Below are positions 1-13,007 of a DNA stretch of 64,000 bases, one piece after another. Location: the NCBI RefSeq assembly GCF_020524085.2, contig NZ_CP129016.1:1854001-1918000 (forward strand), read 5' to 3'. This stretch comes from Halobacillus litoralis. Lineage in GTDB: Bacteria; Bacillota; Bacilli; Bacillales; Halobacillaceae. The notes below the pieces were generated by a model that saw nothing but the letters and a program-made list of their open reading frames with translations, was not told the origin of the DNA and ran no database searches. Position 1 is the stretch's first letter, and every line of letters starts with the position of its first letter. Both the position numbers and the translations under genes were made by a program.

Positions 1-592
1 CATTACAGGCGGAACAACGATGGCATCCGTCGCACAAGTAATGACGCCGCTGTCCGGAGCTGATCAGTGCTTATACGTACCTGCGCGTGGAGGCTTAGGT
101 GAAAGAGTTGAAACCAGGCCAACACAATCTGTGCGGAAATGGCGAAAAAAGCACGTGGTGACTATCGTCTTTTATATGTACCCGATCCTCTCAGTGAGGA
201 ATCCTATCAGACGATAAAAGAAGAGCCTTCGATTAAAGAAGTGCTGGATATCATCCGTAACGCTGAAATCGTTATCCACGGAGTAGGCGATGCGCTTACG
301 ATGGCAGAACGGAGAAAGACTTCCCCCTGAGCAGTTGGAATTAATCAAAAAGCATAACGCAGTAGGCGAAGCTTTTGGTTACTATTTCAATGTAGAGGGT
401 GAGATCGTTCACAAAGTTCGTACGGTCGGTCTTCAATTAGAAGATCTGAAGCGTGCGAAACATGTCATTGCTGTTGCAGGTGGACGTTCGAAAGCACAAG
501 CCATCTCATCTTATTTCCAACCGGGCCAGAGTAATGTCCTGATCACTGATGAAGGGGCAGCCCAAGAGTTAATAAGGGATTTATCCCTTTAA
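1..592 (+). CDS. cggR: Central glycolytic genes regulator CggR (5' truncated by window, two frameshifts)
   Basis: C-terminal sugar-binding part of the SorC/DeoR-family repressor that controls the glycolytic operon and responds to fructose-1,6-bisphosphate (family knowledge). The window opens inside the gene, so the N-terminal helix-turn-helix is absent. The frame moves twice: near base 110 one A seems missing, and near base 316 one A seems extra. Correcting both gives one continuous protein reading ...ANTICAEMAKKARGDYRLL... through ...AVAGGRSKAQAI... to the stop. It lies 38 bp upstream of gapA in the same direction, the normal arrangement in Bacillus. The two compensating homopolymer indels look like sequencing error rather than decay. 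Confidence 0.9.
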
Positions 593-630
593 ATAAATAT
601 GATTTCAATCATCCTAAGGAGGAATTTTGC

Positions 631-1638
631 ATGACAGTAAGAATTGGTATTAACGGATTTGGACGTATTGGACGTAATGTTTTCCGTGCTGCTTTGAACA
701 ACAATGAAGTAGAGGTAGTAGCGGTTAACGACTTGACTGATGCAAACATGCTTGCACACTTGCTTCAATACGATACTGTACACGGTAAGCTTGAGCAAGA
801 AGTGACAACAAACGGTGACAACCTGATTGTCGGCGGAAAAGAAGTCAAAGTACTTTCTGAAAAAGATCCAGCTCAACTTGGTTGGGGAGATCTTGGTGTA
901 GATATCGTGATCGAATCTACAGGTCGCTTCACTCAGCGTGACGATGCGAAGAAACACTTGGATGCAGGTGCTAAGAAAGTCGTTATCTCTGCTCCAGCGA
1001 AGCAAGAAGACCTTACAGTCGTTATGGGTGTAAACGAAGATCAGTACGACAAAGATTCTCACCACGTCATCTCTAACGCATCTTGCACAACGAACTGCTT
1101 GGCTCCATACGCAAAAGTTCTTGACGAGAAGTTCGGACTTAAGCGCGGTATGATGACAACTGTTCACTCTTACACGAACGACCAACAGATCCTTGATCTT
1201 CCACACAAAGATTACCGTCGTGCTCGTGCAGCTGCTGAGAACATCATCCCAACGACAACTGGTGCTGCACAAGCCGTTGCAAAAGTTCTTCCACACCTTG
1301 ATGGCAAGCTTAGCGGTATGGCGATGCGTGTACCAACATCCAACGTTTCCATCGTAGACTTGGTTGCTGAACTTGATAAAGATGTAACAGCTGAAGAAGT
1401 GAACGAAGCTCTTCGCGCAGAAGCTGAAGGTAACCTTAAAGGAATCCTTGGCTACAGTGACGAGCCACTTGTTTCCACGGACTACAATGGCAACACTCAC
1501 TCTTCTATCATTGATGGTCTTTCTACACTAATCCTTGAAAACAACATGGTTAAAATCGTTTCTTGGTATGACAACGAAACTGGTTACTCTAACCGTTGTG
1601 TAGACTTGGCTGTATACCTTAAAAACCAAGGCTTGTAA
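631..1638 (+). CDS. gapA: Glyceraldehyde-3-phosphate dehydrogenase, glycolytic type
   Basis: Oxidises and phosphorylates glyceraldehyde-3-phosphate with NAD in cytosolic glycolysis. The 335-residue product has the N-terminal Rossmann motif INGFGRIGRNVFRA, the catalytic-cysteine segment SNASCTTNCLAP and the C-terminal WYDNETGYSNR. A strong ribosome site (aaggagg, about 616-622) precedes the ATG. It is directly downstream of cggR, which identifies it as the catabolic gapA rather than gapB. A GC-rich hairpin separates it from pgk, which could let gapA be expressed more strongly than the rest of the operon. A long antisense frame over this gene is a codon-use shadow. Confidence 0.98.
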   Translation: MTVRIGINGFGRIGRNVFRAALNNNEVEVVAVNDLTDANMLAHLLQYDTVHGKLEQEVTTNGDNLIVGGKEVKVLSEKDPAQLGWGDLGVDIVIESTGRFTQRDDAKKHLDAGAKKVVISAPAKQEDLTVVMGVNEDQYDKDSHHVISNASCTTNCLAPYAKVLDEKFGLKRGMMTTVHSYTNDQQILDLPHKDYRRARAAAENIIPTTTGAAQAVAKVLPHLDGKLSGMAMRVPTSNVSIVDLVAELDKDVTAEEVNEALRAEAEGNLKGILGYSDEPLVSTDYNGNTHSSIIDGLSTLILENNMVKIVSWYDNETGYSNRCVDLAVYLKNQGL

Positions 1639-1676
1639 TATCTGAGCCTTTTTAGAAAATACTATGAAAAAGCTGG

Positions 1677-1706
1677 AAAGGAGGAGGTCTCAGGTCCTCC
1701 TCCTTT
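1677..1706 (+). terminator. Hairpin between gapA and pgk, possible partial terminator
   Basis: A perfect 11-bp GC-rich stem (aaaggaggagg with cctcctccttt) with an 8-nt loop lies about 40 bp after the gapA stop. The T-tract is very short, so read-through into pgk is expected. In B. subtilis most gapA transcripts end before pgk, so a leaky terminator or RNA-stabilising hairpin fits. The function is inferred. Confidence 0.6.
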
Positions 1707-1817
1707 ATCCATGTTTTTTCGCATCCTGCTTATCGGCGTTTCTGCACAATGAAACTGTGGAAACGTACATAAGGGCAGGCGATGAACCTGACCACAAACC
1801 AAGGAGGTTGTCATTCT

Positions 1818-2999
1818 ATGAATAAGAAAACAATCCGCGATGTTGAAGTGCAAGGAAAAACGGTCTTTTGCCGTGTGGACTTCAACGTACCGATGAGTGA
1901 GGGAGAAGTCACAGACGACACTCGAATCAAAGCTGCCCTCCCTACAATCAAGCACCTGACTGGAAACGGTGCGAAAGTCATTCTTGCCAGTCACCTTGGA
2001 CGCCCTAAAGGGGAAGTTGTCGAAGACCTTCGTCTTGATCCTGTAGCCAATCGTCTGAGCGATGTTCTTGGACAAACCGTTACAAAAACGGATGAAGTTC
2101 ACGGGGCTGAAGTGAACAAAGCCATTTCTCAAATGGAAAACGGTGATGTTCTTCTGATTGAAAACGTTCGCTTCCATCCTGGTGAAGAGAAGAATGATGC
2201 GGAATTGGCCAAGGCTTTTGCAGACATGGCTGACCTCTATGTAAATGATGCATTCGGTGCTGCTCACCGTGCCCATGCTTCTACAGCAGGTGTTGCGGAG
2301 CATATCCCAGCCGTTGCTGGTTTCCTGATGGAGAAAGAAATCAATGTTCTAGGTAAGGCTTTGTCTAACCCTGAGCGTCCATTCACAGCCATCATTGGTG
2401 GTGCGAAAGTAAAAGATAAAATCGGTGTCATTGACAACTTAATCGATAAAGTTGATAACTTGATTATCGGTGGAGGTCTTGCTTACACATTCGTAAAAGC
2501 ACTAGGTCATGAAATCGGTAAATCACTTCTAGAAGAAGATAAAATCGATCTAGCTAAAGAATATATGAAGAAAGCAGAAGAGAAAGGCGTCAACTTCCTA
2601 ATGCCGGAAGATGTTGTTGTTGCTGATGATTTCTCTGATTCTGCGAACAAGGAAGAAGTCGGAATCGACAGCATCCCATCCGATTGGGAAGCCCTTGATA
2701 TCGGTCCGAAAACGAGAGAAAAATATGCGAAAGTTATTAAAGATTCCAAATTGGTTATCTGGAACGGACCTATGGGCGTCTTTGAAATCGAATCTTTTGC
2801 TAACGGTACAAAAGCTGTAGCGAATGCTCTTTCCGAAACAGATGGCTACACGGTCATCGGTGGAGGCGACTCTGCAGCAGCCGTTGAGAAATTCGGATAC
2901 GCAAATGACATGGACCACGTCTCCACAGGTGGCGGTGCTTCCTTGGAATTCATGGAAGGTAAAGATCTTCATGGTGTATCCTTGTTGAACGATAAATAA
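1818..2999 (+). CDS. pgk: Phosphoglycerate kinase
   Basis: Transfers phosphate from 1,3-bisphosphoglycerate to ADP in glycolysis. The 393-residue protein has the N-terminal signature [13 protein letters not shown], substrate-binding SHLGRPKGE, the hinge region with [12 protein letters not shown] and the C-terminal nucleotide loop [14 protein letters not shown] chose the ATG at 1818 because aaggagg lies 10 bp upstream and the protein then starts like other Pgk proteins; an in-frame start at 1782 would add 12 atypical residues. Second gene of the glycolytic operon proper, followed 19 bp later by tpiA. Confidence 0.97.
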   Translation: MNKKTIRDVEVQGKTVFCRVDFNVPMSEGEVTDDTRIKAALPTIKHLTGNGAKVILASHLGRPKGEVVEDLRLDPVANRLSDVLGQTVTKTDEVHGAEVNKAISQMENGDVLLIENVRFHPGEEKNDAELAKAFADMADLYVNDAFGAAHRAHASTAGVAEHIPAVAGFLMEKEINVLGKALSNPERPFTAIIGGAKVKDKIGVIDNLIDKVDNLIIGGGLAYTFVKALGHEIGKSLLEEDKIDLAKEYMKKAEEKGVNFLMPEDVVVADDFSDSANKEEVGIDSIPSDWEALDIGPKTREKYAKVIKDSKLVIWNGPMGVFEIESFANGTKAVANALSETDGYTVIGGGDSAAAVEKFGYANDMDHVSTGGGASLEFMEGKDLHGVSLLNDK

Positions 3000-3018
3000 A
3001 AAGGAGAGGTGAAACCAT

Positions 3019-3772
3019 ATGCGTAAAAAAGTAATCGCTGGTAACTGGAAAATGAATAAAAACCACCGTGAAGCGGAAGATTTTATTCAAACAGCTAAAA
3101 ACGAAGTACCTTCCTCTGAGCAGGTAGAATCGGTTGTTTGTGCTCCATTTCCTTTTCTACAAAAACTTGTAGAGGAAACAGAAGGCACAAGCCTTAAAAT
3201 CGGTGCTCAAAACATGCACTTTGAGGAAAGCGGTGCGTTCACTGGTGAAGTAAGCCCGGTCATGCTGAAAGAACTTGGAGTTTCTTACGTCGTACTTGGT
3301 CACTCCGAGCGTCGTGAAATCTTCAAGGAAACGGATGAAGAGGTAAACAAAAAAGTTCATGCTGCATTCAACCATGGCTTAACACCAATTATTTGTGTAG
3401 GGGAATCTCTAGAACAGCGTGAAGCAAATGAAACGATGGACGTTGTTGAGACACAAGTGAAAAAAGCATTGGACGGTCTTACAAATGATCAATGTGCAGA
3501 AACAATCATTGCTTATGAGCCGATCTGGGCGATTGGTACAGGGCGTACAGCTACGTCTGAACAAGCGAATGAAGTATGTACACACATCCGTAAAGTCGTC
3601 AGTGATTATGTCAGTGCAGATGCAGCGGAAGCTGTCCGCATTCAATACGGTGGCAGCGTGAAGCCTGCAAACGTTGATGAACTACTATCTCAGTCCGACA
3701 TTGATGGTGCTCTAGTAGGAGGGGCCAGCCTTGAAGCTGATTCCTTCCTAAAACTAGTGGAGGCAGGTAAGA

Positions 3773-3780
<8 letters not shown>
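3019..3780 (+). CDS. tpiA: Triosephosphate isomerase
   Basis: Interconverts dihydroxyacetone phosphate and glyceraldehyde-3-phosphate. The 253-residue TIM barrel shows N-terminal AGNWKMNKN (catalytic Asn and Lys), LGHSERR (catalytic His), the active-site Glu motif [11 protein letters not shown] with its flexible loop, and the phosphate-binding YGGSVKP and [10 protein letters not shown] good ribosome site (ggagaggtg) precedes the ATG. The 3' end overlaps the gpmI start by 8 bp, indicating translational coupling. Confidence 0.98.
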
Positions 3781-6611
<2,831 letters not shown>

Positions 6612-6623
6612 GTTTTAAAATGA

Positions 6624-6654
6624 GCCTCTCTGATGATTCAGAGAGGCTTTTTTC
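6624..6654 (+). terminator. Terminator of the glycolytic operon
   Basis: Ten-bp stem gcctctctga / tcagagaggc with a 4-nt loop followed by seven T, 12 bp after the eno stop. Confidence 0.93.
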
Positions 6655-6701
6655 TATGATATGATGGAACATATATTCAGGGAGTAGGAGAACCAAGAGA
6701 T

Positions 6702-7283
6702 ATGAAAAGATTCATTCAGATCATTTTATTCTTGATGATAGGTTATGCATTATACACCGGGTATTCCGTGTGGACCTATGGTGATGAAAAAGTATCGGAA
6801 GCCGATGCAGCCATCGTCCTCGGTGCTGCGCAATGGAATGGAAAGCCAAGCCCTGTCTTTGAGGGGCGGTTGAAGCAGGGCATTGAATTATATAAAGAAG
6901 GACATGTCGAATATTTGATTCTTACGGGTGGTAAAAGTGAGCAGGCCGCTTCCTCTGAAGCAGAAGTAGGAAAAGACTATGCGATGGAACATGGAGTAAA
7001 AGAAGAAGATATTCTGTTTGAGGATCGATCACTCATCACCGCGGATAATTTGAGTAATGCGAAAGAAGTCAGTCTTGAAAAAGGCATTCGTTCCTTTCTA
7101 ATTGTCAGTGACCAATTTCATTTAAAAAGAGCTGTGGCTATGGCCAAGCATCTGGATATGAATGTTGAAGGTGTCCCGACTCAGTATTCGGCCTATAAAA
7201 GCATGGAAACGAAAGTACCATTTTTCTTGCGTGAATGGGGCTATTGGATGGGACAGCCTGTGACAAAGTTGATCATGTTGTGA
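6702..7283 (+). CDS. YdcF/SanA-family DUF218 membrane-anchored protein
   Basis: The 193-residue protein has one N-terminal hydrophobic segment (about residues 4-20) and then a DUF218 domain: ADAAIVLGAAQWNGKPSP, VFEGRLKQGIELY, LTGGKS, the conserved acidic/Asn patch ITADNLSNAKEV, and LIVSDQFHLKRA. Family members such as SanA and ElyC are linked to envelope integrity and peptidoglycan-carrier metabolism, but the reaction is not settled. The nitroreductase gene begins 10 bp downstream, so the two are probably co-transcribed. The exact role here is unknown. Confidence 0.85.
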   Translation: MKRFIQIILFLMIGYALYTGYSVWTYGDEKVSEADAAIVLGAAQWNGKPSPVFEGRLKQGIELYKEGHVEYLILTGGKSEQAASSEAEVGKDYAMEHGVKEEDILFEDRSLITADNLSNAKEVSLEKGIRSFLIVSDQFHLKRAVAMAKHLDMNVEGVPTQYSAYKSMETKVPFFLREWGYWMGQPVTKLIML

Positions 7284-7293
7284 GGTGTACGAG

Positions 7294-7884
7294 ATGGAGT
7301 TGTTGGAAGCAATACAAAGCCGCCGCTCGATTCATGAGTATAAAGAGGAGAAAGTGGATCGTGAAGTGTTGGAACGTATCTTCGCTGAGTCTTCATGGGC
7401 GCCTAACCATCGGATGAAAGAACCGTGGCAGATCCGTCTATATCAAGATCAAGGAAAAGAAGCGTATGCTGAAGCAGTAATGGAAAGTTATCGAAGGCAA
7501 GGATTCTTTGATGGGTATGACGTAAACAAAACCTCTCGACTCGAAGAAGGAATCCGTGATTTCTTATTGAATATTCCTCACCATGCCTTGATTTACATGG
7601 AAAGAGATGAGGATGTTCGTAAATATGAAGAAGATTATGCCGCTGTTTGCGCTTATATACAAAATGTGCAGCTTCTAGCGTGGGAAGAGGGAGTTGGCGT
7701 TCTTTGGACGACGAGTCCCTATTTACATGATGACCAATTTTCTGAAGCTATAGGGCTCGATAGCCAGCGTTTCAAGTTGGTTTCTGTGTTGCAGATGGGT
7801 TACCCAAAACGGATCCCGAAGCCAAAGGTTCGTACACCTATCCAACAGAAACTTGACTTATGCGATGGAAATAAAAAAAGCTGA
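7294..7884 (+). CDS. Nitroreductase family protein (FMN-dependent)
   Basis: The 196-residue protein is a nitroreductase-fold oxidoreductase: N-terminal EAIQSRRSIHEYKEEKVD carries the FMN-phosphate-contacting Arg-Arg-Ser, followed by SWAPNHRMKEPWQI and the C-terminal VSVLQMGYPKR. Such enzymes reduce nitro compounds, quinones or flavins with NAD(P)H. The natural substrate cannot be read from sequence. I chose the ATG at 7294 because gaggtg lies 6 bp upstream; a GTG at 7285 is the alternative. The stop codon lies inside the stem of the downstream terminator. Confidence 0.87.
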   Translation: MELLEAIQSRRSIHEYKEEKVDREVLERIFAESSWAPNHRMKEPWQIRLYQDQGKEAYAEAVMESYRRQGFFDGYDVNKTSRLEEGIRDFLLNIPHHALIYMERDEDVRKYEEDYAAVCAYIQNVQLLAWEEGVGVLWTTSPYLHDDQFSEAIGLDSQRFKLVSVLQMGYPKRIPKPKVRTPIQQKLDLCDGNKKS

Positions 7885-7910
7885 CGCAATCTTTAAGCGT
7901 CAGCTTTTTT
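7880..7910. terminator. Bidirectional terminator shared by the nitroreductase gene and ytzI
   Basis: Stem gctgacgc / gcgtcagc (7880-7887 and 7897-7904) with a T-run after it and an A-run before it. It overlaps the last codons of both convergent genes. Confidence 0.85.
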
Positions 7911-8054
7911 GTGTTCATCTTTATGTCGTTTGTCGTCTGGTAATGGGTCAATGGTGTGTTTGTAATCGTAGCCTTTAGAGACAGCCATGCCAAACATGGC
8001 GGCAATCCCCAAAACAATCGCGATACATACGATCATGATCACAGTAAATGTCAT
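7893..8054 (-). CDS. ytzI: YtzI-like small membrane protein
   Basis: A 53-residue protein, MTFTVIMIVCIAIVLGIAAM..., with one transmembrane helix (about residues 3-26) followed by the conserved SKGYDYKHTIDPLPDD and a charged tail. B. subtilis YtzI has the same layout and the same SK-Y-YKHTIDPLP-type core. The ribosome site is weak (aaagagatg). It is convergent with the nitroreductase gene; the 3' ends almost meet in a shared terminator. Function unknown; probably a small single-pass membrane protein. Confidence 0.72.
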   Translation of the reverse strand: MTFTVIMIVCIAIVLGIAAMFGMAVSKGYDYKHTIDPLPDDKRHKDEHKKADA

Positions 8055-8137
8055 GGAAACACATCTCTTTCTCGTCTAGAACTTGAGCCGAAAGTAGATC
8101 GGCATACATCTATTTTCCCACACTCATCAAACAAATA

Positions 8138-9856
8138 CTACTTTGTTTGTGTTTTTTCTTTGACAAAAGCGACAACTTCTTCTGCTGTACCCATAGAAAG
8201 GATATCTTCTTTGTAAGAAGTCCATTCCTTTCTGGATAGATCTCTGATCTGCGTACGAGCAGGAAGGATGGATGTCGCACTCATGCTGAATTCATCCAAA
8301 CCAAGTCCAAGTAGAAGAGGGATGGCAATCTCATCTCCAGCCATTTCTCCACACATGCCGGCCCATTTGCCTTCCGCATGTGCTGCTTCAATCACGTTGT
8401 TAACCAGGTTAAGAATCGCCGGGTTGTACGGCTGATACAAGTAGGACACGCGCTCGTTCATGCGGTCAGCGGCCATTGTATATTGAATAAGGTCATTGGT
8501 ACCGATACTGAAGAAATCGACTTCTTTAGCGAACTGACGGGCGATTACTGCTGTTGCAGGAATTTCAACCATCATTCCGACTTCGATTTCATCTGATACA
8601 TTCTGGCCTTCTTCTTTAAGGTTCGCACGCTCTTCTTCAAGGATCGCTTTAGCTTGGCGGAATTCTTCAAGCGTAGCAATCATCGGGAACATGATTTTTA
8701 AGTTGCCGTGGACGCTGGCACGCAGCAATGCACGGAGCTGAACGCGGAAAATATCGTCGCGCTCCAGACAAAGGCGGATCGCACGGTACCCAAGGAATGG
8801 GTTCATTTCTTCAGGAAGATCCAAGTAGTCAAGCTCCTTGTCTCCACCGATATCCAGTGTACGTACAACGACTGGCTTGTCTCCCATTTGCTTCAGTACA
8901 GAAGAGTAAGCATCAAACTGTTCATCTTCTGTCGGTAGCTGGTTTTTACCCATGTAAAGGAACTCTGTTCGATAAAGACCGACACCTTCGCCACCATTGT
9001 TCAAAACGCCTTCAACGTCGTCAGGAGTTCCGATATTCGCTACAAGCTCTACGTGGTCGCCTTCAGAAGTGACAGTCGCTTCATCTTTAAGCTTCGCCCA
9101 CTCTTGTTTTTGTTTCTCGAAGTCCTCCTGCTTTTGCTTGTATTCAGCAATTTGATCTTCACTCGGATCAATGATGACGTCACCATTGATTCCATCAACG
9201 ATGATCATGGTATCCTTCCCAGCCTGGGAAGTGATATTTTTTGTTCCGACAACTGCAGGAATCTCAAGAGAACGAGCCATGATGGCAGAGTGAGACGTAC
9301 GACCGCCGATATCAGTTGTGAACCCTTTTACGTATTGTTTGTTCAATTGAGCGGTATCAGAAGGCGTCAGATCGTCAGCGACGATGACAACTTCTTCGTT
9401 GATTAGTGCAGGATCCGGGAATGTCACCCCAAGAAGGTGAGCCATTACTCGTTTTGTTACGTCCTGGATGTCTGCCGCACGCTCACGCATGTATTCATTG
9501 TCCATACCTTTGAACATGTCGATGAACATGTTTGCCGTCTCAGAAAGAGCGGCTTCTGCGTTAACGTTTTCGCTCTTGATCTTATCTTCGATCGGTTGGA
9601 TCAATTCTGGATCGCTTAAGACCAGTAGGTGAGCAGAAAAGATTTCTGCGTGTTCGTCACCTAAAGATTTTCTTGTATGTTCTTTAATTTTTTCAAGCTC
9701 TGACTTTGATGTTTCCAGAGCCTCATGTAGGCGTTTGACTTCTTGTTCCGGCTGTTCGATCTCTTTCTTATCGAAAGAAAGATCCGGAGCTTCCAAGCGG
9801 TAAACCTTTGCAATCGCAATTCCGCTGGAAGCTGCAATACCTTGAAGCTGTGTCAT
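8138..9856 (-). CDS. ptsI: Phosphoenolpyruvate-protein phosphotransferase, PTS enzyme I
   Basis: Takes phosphate from phosphoenolpyruvate and passes it to HPr, the first step of all PTS sugar uptake. The 572-residue protein has the phospho-His motif [17 protein letters not shown], the PEP-binding barrel with YRTEFLYM and GYRAIRL, the catalytic-Cys segment [10 protein letters not shown], and the C-terminal [12 protein letters not shown]. It starts 4 bp after ptsH. Here ptsHI lies downstream of fruRKA instead of next to ptsG as in B. subtilis. Confidence 0.98.
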   Translation of the reverse strand: MTQLQGIAASSGIAIAKVYRLEAPDLSFDKKEIEQPEQEVKRLHEALETSKSELEKIKEHTRKSLGDEHAEIFSAHLLVLSDPELIQPIEDKIKSENVNAEAALSETANMFIDMFKGMDNEYMRERAADIQDVTKRVMAHLLGVTFPDPALINEEVVIVADDLTPSDTAQLNKQYVKGFTTDIGGRTSHSAIMARSLEIPAVVGTKNITSQAGKDTMIIVDGINGDVIIDPSEDQIAEYKQKQEDFEKQKQEWAKLKDEATVTSEGDHVELVANIGTPDDVEGVLNNGGEGVGLYRTEFLYMGKNQLPTEDEQFDAYSSVLKQMGDKPVVVRTLDIGGDKELDYLDLPEEMNPFLGYRAIRLCLERDDIFRVQLRALLRASVHGNLKIMFPMIATLEEFRQAKAILEEERANLKEEGQNVSDEIEVGMMVEIPATAVIARQFAKEVDFFSIGTNDLIQYTMAADRMNERVSYLYQPYNPAILNLVNNVIEAAHAEGKWAGMCGEMAGDEIAIPLLLGLGLDEFSMSATSILPARTQIRDLSRKEWTSYKEDILSMGTAEEVVAFVKEKTQTK

Positions 9857-9860
9857 GCTG

Positions 9861-10127
9861 TTATTCCCCCAAGCCTTCGTTCTTCATAGTTGTTTCCAAA
9901 TGGTCGATCGCTTCTTGTTCGTCACTGCCTTCTGCTGTGATTTTGACATCAGCGTCTGCAGGGATCCCAAGACTCATGATTCCCATGATGGATTTAAGAT
10001 TAACGGATTTTTCTTTGTAATGTAGGTTAATATCAGACTCGTACTTTCCTGCATTTTGTACAAGTACTGTTGCTGGACGCGCGTGAACACCGTCGGACGA
10101 TGTAATTTTAAAAGTTTTCTCTACCAT
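9861..10127 (-). CDS. ptsH: Phosphocarrier protein HPr
   Basis: An 88-residue PTS carrier. It has the His-15 motif [11 protein letters not shown], which receives phosphate from enzyme I, and the regulatory Ser-46 region SIMGIMSLG, phosphorylated by HPr kinase to make the CcpA corepressor in Bacillota. A strong ribosome site (aggagg) precedes the ATG. It sits 54 bp downstream of fruA and 4 bp upstream of ptsI, all on the same strand with no terminator visible in between. Confidence 0.98.
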   Translation of the reverse strand: MVEKTFKITSSDGVHARPATVLVQNAGKYESDINLHYKEKSVNLKSIMGIMSLGIPADADVKITAEGSDEQEAIDHLETTMKNEGLGE

Positions 10128-10181
10128 TATAATTCCTCCTTAAACATGCTATTGTTTATGACTTACCCTAACTTTATTATT

Positions 10182-12077
10182 TTAAGCCTTTTGGAGGTCT
10201 TTTTTCAAGAATCCTACAACAATTGCTGCAAGAATTGTACCGGCAATGATTGCCACTAGATAAAGGAGGATTTGCATGAATCCACCTTCTACGAGCGGTG
10301 CAACGATAATACCGCCGTGCGGGGCGCGTAGACCGATTCCGAATAACATTGTCAGCATACCTGTCAATGCACTACCTGCGACCATAGAAGGTATCACACG
10401 GGCCGGGTCAGCTGCTGCGAAAGGAATGGCTCCTTCTGTGATGAAGAAAGCTCCAAGTGGATAAGCGGCTTTCCCTGTTTCGCGCTCTTGTTTCGTGAAT
10501 TTATTTTTGAAAATAGTCGTGGCTAAGCCCATTGCAAGAGGGGGAACCATGCCGCCAGCCATCGCAGCTGCTATAAATGTATAGTTCCCTGCATCAAGAG
10601 CTGCAATACCGAATGTGTAGGCCGCCTTGTTTATTGGACCTCCCATATCGACAGCCATCATGCCACCGACAATCAGGCCGAGGAGAGCAAGGTTTGATCC
10701 ACTCATGTTTTCAAGAAATCCAAATAACGCTGTATAAACGCTTGTCAGTGCTGGGTTAATCAGTAACATAATCATACCGGTGGCGAAGATTGTAATGACA
10801 GGATAGAAGAGCACGGTCTTCATACCATCTAATATAGCTGGTAAACCTTCTAGCCATTTTTTAACGAGTAACGTTAAATAACCGGCTAAGAAACCTGCAA
10901 TTAATCCACCAAGGAATCCAGAACCGTTCGATGCATTTTCATTGGCCGTTTGTGTAATAGCAATCAGTCCACCAACCATTCCCGGTGCAAAACCTGGTCT
11001 GTCTGCGATACTTGAAGCAATAAAACCTGCAAGGACTGGAACGAGTAGGTAGAAGGCATTTCCGCCACCTATGATGTTCAACATTTCTGCGAAGCGGTTG
11101 TATTCCTCGTGTGTTGGATCCGCAGAATTGATACCCCAGAAGAAGGAAATCGCAATTAAAATTCCTCCACCAACGACGAAAGGCAGCATGTTTGATACAC
11201 CATTCATCAGATGTTTGTAAAAACCTGTGCGCTGCCCTTTATCCTGAGAACCTTCCTTTTTCTCACCAGTGCCTTGATAGACAGGCGCATCCTTTTTGGT
11301 TGCTTTTTCGATCAATTCTTTTGGTTCATGAATTGCTTTAGCGACAGGTACTTCAATGACCGGCTTCCCTTGGAAAGGTTCCATTTCAACTTTTGTATCC
11401 GCGGCAACGATGATTGCATCTGCCTCGGCAATGTCTTCACTTGTCAGTCGGTTTTTGACTCCGCTTGAACCATTGGTTTGAACTTTTATGTTCACACCCA
11501 TCTCTTTCGCTGTCGCTTTTAGTTTATCTGCTGCCATATACGTATGGGCAATTCCGGTAGGACACGCAGTAACCGCAAGAATCTTACCAGTGTTTTGTTC
11601 TTCCGTTTCTTCTTCATCTTCTTCCGCTTCTTTAGCATTAATCGCTTCAATTACGTCAGCTTCTGTCTTTGCTTCTTCCAACTGCTGGCGGAATTTGTTA
11701 TCCATTAAAAAGGAAGAAAGGCGGGACAGTGTTTCTAAATGCGTGTTGTTAGCGCCTTCAGAAGCTGCGATCATGAAAAATAGGTTTGTCGGCTGTCCAT
11801 CTAGGGATTCATAATCTAATCCATCCTGCGATCTTCCGAAAGCGATGGCAGGATCCTTTACAGCAGAAGTTTTTGCGTGCGGGATGGCGATTCCTTCGCC
11901 AATCCCTGTGGTACTTTGTTGTTCACGTGCCTCAATGGCTTGCTTGAAATCATCGCGATCATTCAGCTTACCGGCACGATCCAGTTGACCGACAAGCTCA
12001 TCGATTGCCTCTGGCTTGGAAGAGGCAGACATATTCAATACGATGGTTTCTTTCGTCAGTAAATCTGTAATTTTCAT
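10182..12077 (-). CDS. fruA: PTS fructose transporter subunit IIABC
   Basis: Imports fructose and phosphorylates it at C1. The 631-residue protein has domains in the order IIA (about 1-147, phospho-His in GEGIAIPHAKTSAV), IIB (about 165-265, phospho-Cys in VTACPTGIAHTYMAADKL) and a membrane IIC domain (about 290-625, eight or more hydrophobic segments). An acidic linker (EEDEEETEEQN) joins IIA and IIB. It lies 15 bp downstream of fruK, the enzyme that uses its product. Ribosome site ggggag. Confidence 0.97.
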   Translation of the reverse strand: MKITDLLTKETIVLNMSASSKPEAIDELVGQLDRAGKLNDRDDFKQAIEAREQQSTTGIGEGIAIPHAKTSAVKDPAIAFGRSQDGLDYESLDGQPTNLFFMIAASEGANNTHLETLSRLSSFLMDNKFRQQLEEAKTEADVIEAINAKEAEEDEEETEEQNTGKILAVTACPTGIAHTYMAADKLKATAKEMGVNIKVQTNGSSGVKNRLTSEDIAEADAIIVAADTKVEMEPFQGKPVIEVPVAKAIHEPKELIEKATKKDAPVYQGTGEKKEGSQDKGQRTGFYKHLMNGVSNMLPFVVGGGILIAISFFWGINSADPTHEEYNRFAEMLNIIGGGNAFYLLVPVLAGFIASSIADRPGFAPGMVGGLIAITQTANENASNGSGFLGGLIAGFLAGYLTLLVKKWLEGLPAILDGMKTVLFYPVITIFATGMIMLLINPALTSVYTALFGFLENMSGSNLALLGLIVGGMMAVDMGGPINKAAYTFGIAALDAGNYTFIAAAMAGGMVPPLAMGLATTIFKNKFTKQERETGKAAYPLGAFFITEGAIPFAAADPARVIPSMVAGSALTGMLTMLFGIGLRAPHGGIIVAPLVEGGFMQILLYLVAIIAGTILAAIVVGFLKKDLQKA

Positions 12078-12092
12078 AGTGATTCACTCCCC

Positions 12093-13007
12093 TTAGTTTA
12101 TATTGGAAACGTGGATATCAGATAGTAATCGTTCTACATCATCTTTTTGACAAAGATCATCCTGAAAAGCAGTGGCACTTCCTGAAGCCACGCCATAACG
12201 GAAAGCTTGTTGGATTGATTCCTCTTTTTCCAGTGCGGCTAGAAAACCGGAGACAACGGAATCTCCAGCTCCAACAGAGTTTTTCACATGACCTTTAGGG
12301 ACATTAGCGAACATTTCGTGGTTTCTGCCTACATACACAGCACCTTCACCGCCCATCGATACAATCACGTGCTCAACACCTTGATCAATCAACTTCCTTC
12401 CGTATTGAGCCGCTTTTTCTTTTGTATCAATTTCTACATTGAAAAGCTCACCCAATTCATGATGGTTCGGCTTCAATAGGAAGAGTGGGTGGCCAAGGAG
12501 TTGCTCCAATGCTTCCCCTGATGTATCGGCAACGACTTTTACTCCATTTTCAGCACAGATCGAAGCCATGGTTATATAAAAATCGGAAGGCAGGGACGAA
12601 GGAAGACTTCCAGCAAGAACGAGAGTGTCTCTATTGGAAAGATCCCTCACTTGCTCTAAGAGCTTCTCCTGTAGAGGTGCTGTTATTTCCGCTCCAGGGC
12701 CGTTGATTTCTGTTTCCATGTTACTTTTCAGTTTTACGTTCACTCTTGTCGTTTGAGATGTTTGAATAAAAGCGTGATCGATGGTTTCTTCGTCGAGAAA
12801 CTGTTGAACAAAGGTGCCGGTAAAGCCGCCGATATACCCGAGCGCTTTTGTTTTGACACCAAGACGGTTCATGACACGAGAAACGTTGATGCCTTTCCCT
12901 CCAGGATAATAGAAGGTTTCTTTTGCACGGTTCAAACCCCCGGGCTCAAAATCTTCGACGTTCATAACGTAGTCAATGGAAGGGTTTAATGTACAAGTAT
13001 AAATCAT
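12093..13007 (-). CDS. fruK: 1-phosphofructokinase
   Basis: Phosphorylates fructose-1-phosphate to fructose-1,6-bisphosphate. The 304-residue PfkB-family kinase has YYPGGKGINVSRVMNRLG near the N-terminus and the C-terminal anion-hole and catalytic-Asp motif NSVGAGDSVVSGFLAAL. The start ATG overlaps the fruR stop by 4 bp (ATGA), so translation is coupled. Its product is also the effector recognised by CggR, which connects this operon with the glycolytic operon at the other end of the window. Confidence 0.97.
   Translation of the reverse strand: MIYTCTLNPSIDYVMNVEDFEPGGLNRAKETFYYPGGKGINVSRVMNRLGVKTKALGYIGGFTGTFVQQFLDEETIDHAFIQTSQTTRVNVKLKSNMETEINGPGAEITAPLQEKLLEQVRDLSNRDTLVLAGSLPSSLPSDFYITMASICAENGVKVVADTSGEALEQLLGHPLFLLKPNHHELGELFNVEIDTKEKAAQYGRKLIDQGVEHVIVSMGGEGAVYVGRNHEMFANVPKGHVKNSVGAGDSVVSGFLAALEKEESIQQAFRYGVASGSATAFQDDLCQKDDVERLLSDIHVSNIN

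Noticed and set aside
589..1500. A 303-codon open frame antisense to gapA
   Set aside because: It mirrors the codon bias of the highly expressed gapA gene, has no ribosome site or family likeness, and similar long antisense frames occur over pgk, gpmI and rnr.
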